Assembly (NCBI GenBank): GCA_038501785.1
Contig: JBAMJR010000001.1
Coordinates: forward strand, 912,001 to 976,000
Direction of reading: 5' to 3'
Length of the DNA: 64,000 nt
DNA from: Myoxocephalus aenaeus
Taxonomy: Eukaryota; Chordata; Actinopteri; Perciformes; Cottidae
Of this stretch, positions 11,401 through 22,400 are shown piece by piece. The notes under the pieces were generated by a model that saw only the letters and a list, made by a program, of their open reading frames with translations, did not search any database and was not told the DNA's origin. Made by a program: the position numbers and the translations under genes. Each line of letters starts with the position of its first letter. Positions within the stretch are counted from its first letter, which is position 1.

Positions 11401-14400
11401 AAGTTATATCTGTGCAAAAAAATAACTAATATTTAGTTACTACTAAATAGCTCATTGTGGAAAACAATAAGCTATTTATTTTTTTGCCAAACAAAACAGA
11501 ATGAGTGCAGATATGTGAGCATCAGGTTGCATCACTATTAGTGGAGCAGTGAGCCGCTACACATCTTTTAAAAACGGGGTTGTAGATTTGATACAATACA
11601 TGTTCAACGTTGATCTGAGATCTGTTTTCTGTTTTGAGAGACGCAGCAGCAGAAAGGACGTCACGGAGACTTCTGGCAAAGAGCCAAAAATCGGCGAGTC
11701 GCTATGCGCATGCGCAAGCGTAACCTGTTAACGGCATAACGTAAACATTTACCCGAAAGTACAGGCTTTTCTCCATGTATTTATTAATGACTTATCCGTG
11801 TACTTTTGTACTATGCGAAGGCAGCAGCTCATTGTTGGTACAAGACACGAGCACTTTGGCTCTTTCACCTGAGCAGGAGAGCTGCTCCGGGTTCAGGAGA
11901 GCTGCTCCGGTGCTCCTCACATGAGAGCTGCTGTTGCCATCTTCACCCTGGGAGTGTTTAAAACGCATATATAGGTCTGCTTTTCACGCGACATATTTTT
12001 TCATGCTCTCTGTCCACTGGTGTGTGCTCAGCGCTCGCGTGTCTGTGCGCTTCAGGGCGGAACTCCGCTGTGCGCGACGCAGAGCAGAGGAGAAGTGTTA
12101 ACGCGACCATGTAGAGACCGAAATGACAAGCTGTGTGTGGATAAGATCAATAAAATACGGCCGTTTAGTTTGTTTAATAACAGAACAAGGTGTAGATCTG
12201 GCGCTGTCGAGAAAATTACAGGGGGGCGGAGGTTTTTTTCAGGGGGGCGCCCCGCCCCCCTATTCTAACGGTGGGGGAAACACTGATATTGTAACTGTCT
12301 CATTTAAAACTTACACACAGTTAAGAATCAGTACAAAGATACATTCTGTATTTGATTGGTATGTTACTTGTACAGACATCAAGATGCGATATGAAGAGAA
12401 CTCAGCTGTCATATTCCTGCTACGTTTTGTTTGTAACAAAGCTATTAATATTCTCATGAACCTGCAGTGGTTCATCTGTAATCTTTGTGTGCCTCTTTTC
12501 TTTTGTTGTAGGGTTGAACGACAGCATGTCTGGTGGGATGCAGCTACTACCAGACCCCCTCTACTCAATCCCCACAGACAACACCTACATCCAATCCATC
12601 ACCTCCACAGACCTGGGGCGCATCTTCATGGCAGGGAAGGACGGCTGCCTCTATGAGATAGCTTACCAGGCCGAGGCAGGATGGCTGAGCCAGCGCTGCA
12701 GAAAAATCAACCACTCCAAAAGCTCTCTGTCCTTCCTCGTCCCCTCTGTGCTCCAGTTCTCCTTCTCTGAAGATGGTGAGGAGAGAGACACAGTTATGTG
12801 GAAAGATGTCTTTAGTTTAATTAAACTTAACTTTAATGTTTGTCGTCCTTGTGCTCCACAGACCCCATTGCGCAGATTGCTATTGACAACTCCCGCAACA
12901 CACTATTCACACGCTCTGAGAAAGGTGTCCTGCAGGTATGACGTTTGGTGAATGTCAAGTCAATGTTTCTTGTTAGTGTGGCTGTTTCTGAGAAATTAAC
13001 AAATGTGTGGTGGTTGTCAGTGTACTGAAATTACTAACAATTTGTCTGTTTATTTAGGTGTACGACCTGGGGGCTGATGGTCAAGGTATGAGTCGTGTGG
13101 CAACCATGTCACAGAACACCATTGTTGCGGCTGCTGGAAACATAGCCAGGTATGTCAGTCTGTTGACCTTTAGTTGTGTTTCCTTCACATCTGTCATTAA
13201 TTATCTTTATAGAGAAATAATAATTTATTTTCTGTCTCTCTGAAACTCTCCTTCCTCTGCAGGACTATTGATCGTTCTGTCTTCAAACCTGTTATCCAGA
13301 TCTCTGTGATTGACAGATCTGAATCCTCAGATTGTCACCTGCTCGCTGTCACTAATGCAGGTAAAGATTACTGAACACTAGTGAAGATGAGTAAAAACAG
13401 TAGGATACGTGTACGGTAATATGAAATGTTTATACTTCATGTGTGCCTGTTTTATATTTGTTTGTGTAGGTGTGCGTCTCTACTTCAGCACAACACTCTT
13501 TTCCCATCCACACCAGAGGCATGTGGTAGTTCGACCTAGCCTGCTAGCTTTGGTCCATGTCCGTCTGCCACCAGGGTTTTCTGCATCCTCTACCCTGCAG
13601 AAACCTGCAAAGGTCCATAAGGCACTACACAGCAAAGGTAAACCTTTTGTGTCTGCTATTCATCAGTTTCTCAGAAAGATTAAATGGGAGTCAAACTCAA
13701 CATTGTTTTCTCCTTTAGGTAATGTAATAATCCAGATCTGCCTGTAATAGCGTTTTGTCTTTTCTTTGTTTAAATGTTCAGGTATTCTGTTAATGGCTGC
13801 TTCTGAGACAGAGGACAATGACATTCTGTGGTGCATCAATCATGATTCCTTCCCCTTCAAGAAACCCTTGATGGAGACTCAGGTTGGCACATAAGAAATG
13901 TACAATAAATGGAGTAAAATTATAGGTGTCAGTTTTAATGTCTCTCACGCCCATTTGTTGCTGCTCTGTATTGCTGATTATGTATAAAAGCGCTTTCTGG
14001 TCAGAAATAACATATCTCTGGCTGACTTTTTTTGTCTGATAGCAGCTTGTTTTACCACCTAAAAACCAGGATCCATTGGTTTAAAAGAAACTACAATATG
14101 CCTCTCTTTCTTCTTTCCTTTTTGCAGATGATGTCTAATGTAGATGGACACGCTTGGGCTCTTTGTGCCATTACTGAGGAGAGACCATCCAAGATATTTA
14201 CTCCTCTGAACAAGGATCAGATCCCCATCACTGATTCACCTGTGGTGGTCCAACAGCACAATATCCCTCAGCAGAAGTTTGTCCTTCTCTCTGCAAAGGT
14301 TAAAACTGCTGCCATGACTCGTGTTGCACACATGCTCAATGTTGTCATATTGTGACAAAACAATGTCTTAATATATATACTAAGAGTAGACACTCTCGCT

Positions 14401-16433
14401 GTCCTGTAGGGGAGTCATATCTTCCAAAAACTGCGGCCGGTGGACCAGCTTCGTCACCTCCTGGTGAGCTGTGCTGGAGGAGAAAATGAGGAGGTTGAGC
14501 GTTTCTTCAAGCTGCACAGGGTACGGAGCTAAAATATAAAATGTGTGATGTTTAAAATCCTCTTAAAATGGCCTTTAGCCAAAAACCTACACATGCATGA
14601 TTTTAGGCTACCCACTGAGAGATGGCAACCTGCATGACACACAAACGCCTTCACGCAGGATTACGGCATGCAGCCATACACCAGTGTGTAGGCACATTTA
14701 TCTCACACACACACATGTATAGTGTATATTTGAGTTGTTAATCTGTCCCTTACAGGAGGAGCAGGCTTGTGCCACAGCACTGATCCTGGCTTGTTCCAGC
14801 GCGGCTTGTGACAGAGAGGTGTCGCAGTGGGCCACCAGAGCATTCTTCAGGTCGGATTACATTGTTTATACTCGCTCAGATTTACACTCGCTCATACTGT
14901 ACACAAACTAAAAGCAGATCCTTTTGTTGTTGGCACGATCAGATATGGAGGAGAAGCACAGATGAGATTCCCAGCTGCCATGTCTTCTGCCGGTACTGTT
15001 GGACCTATGATGAGCTCTCCTGCACCAGGTAAATTATAAGTAAATACTGACCTGTGGAAAATGTATAGATAAAGACCAAATGTATCGGCTTAAACTCTTG
15101 TGATATTGTGCAAAGCCTCATATACACATTGCCATGTCCATAAGTATTACACCAATATTAGGTTCAACAGGATATACAAACATAATGTATTGTTATAACA
15201 TTTAAAATATCACATTTCCTATCATGGACATAAGGCGCAAAAATAGATAGTTAGAACCTTCTAATTCTTATGTAATTTTGGCACAATTTGACAGCCCTAG
15301 TAAACTTGTGTAATTAAGTGTGGCTTCAGCTCCAGGGGTCATAGACCCCTGGGCAAAGCCCACTTCATGTTCTCCTGCGGGCTTATTATTTTTCTTCTTA
15401 TTCCGCAAAACTTTGGACCGTATCTCCTCCCGCAGCGTTGCCAGCACATGCGTCAAACATACATCAAAACGTGCGTCCTGATCGGGAATCGCCTGGAATG
15501 ACTTTTTTTTTAGATTCGACCGGCCGTTTTCCCGAAAAACGCGAAAAACGCGAAAAACGGCGAGAAATTGTCCCATTCACTTGAATGGAGTTTTGGCGTG
15601 AAGAGAGCAAAAAGAACACTCATCTTTCTGCCCACAGTGACTCGCCATAATTTAACGTAGAGAAATGATTTAAAGTTTAAAACGTTGACAAAAGTCTGCA
15701 GTATATTTGCCCAATTGGGTATTTTTTGATAGCTAGCACAGTTTTCATGTAATTATTGTTCAAGTTTAGGAAAATTCTGGGACCATTTCAGAGTTTACAA
15801 TGGGTGTGTATGGGGCAGGTTAGAGTTGTGATGTCATCTCTAGAGTGAGAATGATTGTTTTACTAACTCCTGTATTTGTATTTGTATTTTGCCATTCACT
15901 CCACAATATTTACTTTTGAGGCATAATTTATACATCAAAACGTAGGAAATATTGTGCTTGTGGTACACATGCGTCGTGGAATCCAACAAACTTATACTTT
16001 TTTGTCAGCAAGCCTGAAAGCGACATGAAGTCCGGCCAACTGCTCCATCAACCGCCATGTTAATTCGAACCACAATTTTTTCTCATGACACAAACGTGAG
16101 CACTTTATAAACTGGATTTACGATCTCATTTCTAAATCCTTACAAATATTTAAGTAGACGGAAACGTTCTCAGAAGTCTTGTGCTTCTCATGATGACGTT
16201 ATTTTCGCGATGGGATTCACGGTTGTCTGTCAAATACAATAGTTTGAAAGGTTGTTTTGTCATTAAATCAGCAGTCAAGTCTCCTCTCCTCTGCTCCTGT
16301 GACAGAGACACAGGTGTTTAAAGTTAGCTAATCAAGACTGCTACCATGGCAACAAGACACGCGCCCACAGACGCAGGAGGAACTGTCAGTTGGTCAGCTG
16401 ACATCCTGACTGTGTGTGTGTGTCTAAGTGCGC

Positions 16434-16468
<35 letters not shown>

Positions 16469-19400
16469 TACAGTCACGTGAACATAGAGAGACAGAGAAG
16501 TTAGCAAGAAGTTAGCTTTGTGTTAGACAAAGTTAACTGACTGTGTGTGTGTTTATGTGCGCGTGAACGTCCGCGCGTTTTAATACGGCCGCACGTCTGT
16601 AGACAGACAGGAGGCATTGTAACGCCTCCTGTCTGTCTACCTGTCTGTCTGTCTACCTGTCTGTCTTTCTGTCTTCCCTTTCAAAATAAAAGCCCCATGA
16701 ATTAACTGTATCTTAACATAAAGCTCAAATGAGAATTATTGTATTAAATAGAAAATAAATACACAATTGTACACAATATTTTTTGATGTAATCACGTGAT
16801 ATGTTGCAGCAAAGTGCTGTCCCATTCATATTGACACCATCAAGTCCTCACAGCTAATGTTGGCATATATGTACCTCAATAACCTCAATAACACATCTCA
16901 CTACCGGTAATGTATATATATATATTGCGACGTGTTACGGCAGTAGTAGCCACACTTTCAAAATTTCTTGCGAAATTTTCTAGTTCTTGTTACTCTTCCC
17001 CAGGCATCGTGCCCCCAGCTTTTGCCACACCTTTCGCACAAATGCACTCTGGGTCTGCCCCCATCACGCCCATGTCAACTGGCCCAGAGGTTATTTTCTC
17101 AGGGAAACACAACGGCATCTGTGTTTACTTTGCTCGCATTCTTGGGTAAGTCAATTGTGTAATCAGCTTTCACATTGTCTTATTTTGGATATGTTTTCTG
17201 GGCGAGAGCCTAAATTAGATATGTGTCTCTTTAGTCAGAGGTGTGGATGCTGATGTGTGACGATGGTGTCAATACTAACCGTTGTCTTTCTCCCCTGTTC
17301 TCTGCCGAACACACATTAACAGAAATATTTGGGATGGCAGTCTTGCTGTTGAGAAAACTATAAGCAAAGGAAATCAAACTGTCAGTATTGTAAGTATCAT
17401 AATTAATAACGCAGGAATTTATTTAACAGTTTAATAGTGGTTATGTAAGTTTTTAGAATGATGCTGGACGTGGTTAGTTGACACGATCTGTTATCTGTTG
17501 TCTCCACAGTTGGAAAGCAGCGTTGGTTCGTTTGAACTGGAGTCCGTACTCATGGAGCTCTGTGGTTTGCGGGATTTTCTTGATAAAAACTCTCAGTTCG
17601 ATCCATCTGCTCTTGGTGCTGCAAGGTAAGAGCTCATTTGATGCCTTAATAGATTTAAGACATTTTGCCTGCTTTAGAAGTTAGTTTCTGTGAAAACAGG
17701 TGGTTTTTATCTCTAATTTGTGGGCTTATCAGACCAAATGAATAATAATTTCAAGAGAAAGATGTGAATAATGAAGGCCTTCTCAAGCTCAAAATGACCA
17801 ATTACAAAATGTTTATATATTTGTCTTACTTTTACTTTGTCACTGAAATGATTTCCCGCAAGAAACTGGAACCTGCAAAAACTTCTGTAGCCAAGTCTCA
17901 TTTCCCATCCCCCCCCTGAATAACATCTGCTCTGCTCCCTCTTAGCTTCAGCTCTCCTGCCAACCTGCAGCAAAGGCTGCTGGGATTTATGCGTCCCGAC
18001 GGAACCAGCACTCAGCAAATCCAGCAGGAGCTCCAGAGAAAATATCACAGTGAGTTATGATTGCAGGTTTCCGCATTTTTCTGAATATTGCCAAATATTA
18101 ATGGTATTATTAATCAACTTGAAAAAAAGTAAATGTGGAACTTTGTACCAACAAAAGAGGAAAACGTGATTTATGTTTATGTTCACTTTCATCACTGATG
18201 TCTTTATTCCTTTTTAAATTGCTGTATGTCTTGTCCCTTTGTGTTTCCATCTCTGTAAATAGCCAAGGCTCAGGTCTATGAGAAAGTATCCCTGCAGGGC
18301 ACCCAGCAGCTCGTGCATCGCTCTTATCAGACGCTGGCCCTCTTGAAGCTCCTCTGTGATCATCAGTTCAGCGTCATTATGTCTGAGCTGCCAAAGGTAC
18401 GTGTGTGCATAAACACTTCTGCTGCAGACAACGCATCACTGCAGTACTCATCCACATGCCTTCCTGAATGTAATACCTTTTTTGTTTTCAGCCATAAACC
18501 CAGTGAACCATGTGATCTTTCCATTATTTTGCTCATCGCTCACTTTTCTGTGTTTTGTAGGAGTTTCAAGAGCAGATGAAGGGAGCGAGTTTTAAGGATG
18601 TACTGATCCGGGGCAAGGAGCTGTCTGGAGCGCTCGTCACAGCGCTCATTAATGTCTACATCAAAGATAATGCCTCTGTGGAAGCCATCAGCAATCACCT
18701 GCGTGACATCTGTCCCCTGCTGTACAGCAGCGATGACAGCGTTTGCTCCAAGGTACAAACATATGGTGTTTGGAGTCATTGAACATTTTATTTTATTTCT
18801 ATAAATACTCTTCGCTGAATTATCTTAAGATCTTAAAAAGGTACTAGATAAATGTATCAGTCTTCCGTACAGCTTCAGTGGTCTGCAATTCAAGTTTTAT
18901 TGATGTGCTTTAAAATTTCTTGCAATCTTCAGGATAATTTTGGCGCCATCCAAGTCATTAAAAGGTATCGATTTACCCACATTGATCCAAGTGTCTTGAT
19001 ACTAAATTTGTTGCTTTTGTCTCCCACTCAGGCTAATGAGCTGCTGCAGAGCTCTAAGCAGATTCAAAATAAAGCCGACAAAGAGCGAACACTGAGGGAG
19101 TCTCTACGGCTCTATCAGCAGATCAGCCAACACACAGATCTGCCGCTGGTCTGCTCTCAGTACAGACAAGGTAGGGAACCTTTTTATGTTCTATAATAAT
19201 GTTAATTATTATATTTTCTGACACTAATGCTATTACATTGTCTCAGTGCGTTTCTACGAGGGAGTCCTTGAGTTGTGCCTCACGGCAGCAGACAAGAAGG
19301 ATCCACAGAGACTGGGGCCCCACTTCTACAAGAATGGAGAGCCTGAGGAGGACGGAGTGGGACAGCAGGCCTTCCATGAAAGGTAACGTGAGGCAGAATT

Positions 19401-22400
19401 GGCACACGAATCCACATCATTGATTGCCATTTTAGACAATTGTCACAACATTTGTCACCCCTCCCCTGTCTGCTCCAGACTTTTGTGTTATAAGTGCATT
19501 ACAGACACCATGCAGGAGCTGGTGAACCAGAGTAAAGCCGCCCCTCAGTCCCCCAGCGTCCCTAAGCAGCCTGGGCCTCCCGTCATGACTTCTGACCCTA
19601 ACATGCTCAGCAACGAAGAAGCTACAGCTCATGTGAGAAAGAACTTGACAGTTGATGCTTATTTCTTGCAAGAGCGGTGCAAAGGATCTGCATTATTAAT
19701 GAAACTATGTTGTTCCCTTGTAGTTTGAGCAGATTCTCGGTCTGGCTCAGAGGTCTCAGGACGAGCTGTTTCACATCGCTCTGTACAACTGGCTGATTCA
19801 GGCCGACCTGCCTGACAAGTTACTAGAGGTAGAGTATTTTTCCATGTGTTTTTCCTTGAAACTTGCATCTTAAAGGAACAATAGGTTACACTAATGGCTA
19901 TTGTATAAAATAGCAGTTAGCATGACGCCGTTAGCCAGCTCTAGTCAGGATCACTTCACCAGCTGTGTGTCTTAAATACCTGAGTACTCTATCATAATTT
20001 AATGCTAGTACTCGAATGTGGGAATTCTCTACTAGTAGCCGTAATAAATTTGTTACGGTTAACTAACCTTAGCTGAACCTCACTGTTTACCTGTTAAGGA
20101 GACAATCGGCCAACTCTGCACCCATTTTAACATCCTTCTGAGCGGTCTCCATTTTTCAAATGTATTTCCAATATTTACCCGTGTTGTACCGTCTCTAGTC
20201 ATATAGCTTTTAAGAAAGATGCCATGACTTCTACGGTCTGGTCAAATTCAACATTATTTATGTTGATCCAGTTTGCTTGCTTCATGGATGCAGCGCGCTG
20301 TGTTTCCTTGCCAATTTGTTACATATCTGCGTGGGCAGCATCACACGGACCAAAACTAAAACAAACTTCATGCACTGGATTGGAAATTTTATCGGGGAAC
20401 ATACTGGCTGTAACATTGTTAGAGAAGCCAGCATTTCATCTAAGCACATTTACTTTGTCTGATGACGAGTCATTGTAATTCTATGATTTAATACAGTAAA
20501 TATATAGCATATTGTCCTTTTAATGCAGTTCATGTTTGTGCATGTTGTATATCCAGGCTTTTCTTATTCCTGAAGCTTTTCATCCAAGTACATCATCCAA
20601 ATTGTTTAGCCCCACGCACCCACAAGTTGTGGTTGTCCTGATGAACTGAGACGCTTAACAGGTGTTTGTGTAATTACATGCCATATGTCTGACGGCTGTC
20701 CTTTTTATTTGTCCTCTATTGTCCAGGTGAATTCTCTGTACCTGGAGGAACACCTGATGCATATGATCAAGCAGGACCAGAGCAAGGTGCACAATATGGA
20801 TCTGTTGTGGCGCTACTATGAGAAGAACCGTAACTTTGGCAAGGCAGCTCATGTACTGGCCCGTCTCGCTGACATGCACAGGTTGGGACACACAACAGCT
20901 GGATAATAAATTTAATTCTGGTTGATCAACATATCTACAGGAAATACATTTACGAACAACTTGCAACACTGACTCTTCCGAGACCCTGATGACCTCATAT
21001 ACCATATATGCACTCCATGAACTCTTTACAATTATTATTTAAATTCTTTAAAAGGTGAAGACATTAGTAAAAAGAAGTACCTTTTATGTTCTCGGCTTCT
21101 GCAGCAGCGAGATCTCACTGATGCAGCGCTTGGAGTACATCGCAAGAGCCATCCTGTCTGCTAAGAGTTCCTCGTGCATCTCGGCTCAGGCCTCTGATGG
21201 AGAGTTCCTTCACGAGCTGGAAGAAAAGATGGAGGTACGTATGTGTTTGTGATCACGGTTAAAGTAATCTCGGAGTGATTCGCCGTTGTAACCACTCGGT
21301 TTCTGTGTTTGGTTCCTTTTCCCAGCTGGTGCGTATCCAAGTACAGATCCAGGACACCCTGATCAGACAGTACTCCCATCATCCCTCAGTGAAAAACGTT
21401 ATCTCCCAGTTGGATTCAGAGCTTATGGACATGACCAAGGTAAGACGCAGCAGCAGAACAATGAGAAGTTGGGGATTATAAAGAATTTCCATTAACGTGA
21501 AAATGTTAATAAATGCTCAACATGTGTTCTCTGGTGTAGCTCTACGGGGAGTTTGCTGACCATTTCAAATTGTCCGAGTGCAAGCTGGCCATCATTCACT
21601 GTGCTGGACACTCTGACCCAATCCTGGTGCACTCACTGTGGCAAGAGATCATGGAAAAAGGCAAGTGAAAATGTCAACACCAAACCTTTTAAAAAATGCT
21701 CTTCCTATGCCATATGATGTTGGTGTCAGTGATGATCGTTTTGTCTCGTCTAGAGCTGGGAGACAGTGTTGCTATGAGTCCAGCCGACAGAATGAGGTCT
21801 CTCAGTTTGAAACTGGTATCACTGGGAAAGATTTACGCAGGGACACCAAGATATTTCCCTCTGGGTAAGCTTTTATACGTTCCTGTTATCATGTTCTGTT
21901 TTCCTCATTAGAACTTTCCACCTTGCTGTTAACTAATTTGTTAACAGTCATATGATTAGACTTCCCCGTTGCATCATTTATGTCATCATGTCTCAGTGGT
22001 ACAGGCCTGCAGGGTCATGCTGGTGCTCTAGGTGATTGCTTAATTACCTCTCATTACAACCAGCCGGTTCAAACTTGTCTTCTCTGTGGAGACAATGATT
22101 CATTTTATATGCATCCTTGGTACTTGCATGCGCAGAATCAATTATGTCAGACTCAAAACATTTCTCCCCCCAGTGATATAAAGAGTGCTGAGTATGCCCT
22201 GCTAATATGCGATGTGTCCTGTGATTGTAGAGTTCCTAGTAAAGTTTCTGGAGCAGGAAGTGTGTCGGCTGAACTGGGACGTTGGCTTCGTCACCGTCAC
22301 CATGCAGGAGATCGGAGTACAGTTGCCACGTCTTCTGGAGGTTTATGACCAACTATTCAAAACTCGGGTACGTGCTTCAGATTATCACATTTCAACGCAT

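Larger units (their letters stand above)
15029..17003. other. nup155 intron 15, repeat-filled
   Basis: This 1.98 kb intron is the largest of nup155 and holds several unrelated repeat signals: a CG-rich repeat with a leading hairpin (about 15318-15660), a (GT)n tract (16411-16465), a perfect 17-bp-arm inverted repeat (16599-16640) and CTGT-rich sequence just after it. No exon between those ending at 15028 and starting at 17004 is needed for the reading frame. Confidence 0.8.

Noticed and set aside
12020..12656. Plus-strand frames at the nup155 intron 5-exon 6 junction
   Set aside because: They run from the hAT-like element into nup155 exon 6 out of frame with the real protein.
15332..15352. 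Hairpin considered as a microRNA or terminator
   Set aside because: The nine-base arms are too short for a microRNA precursor, and it lies at the start of an interspersed repeat.
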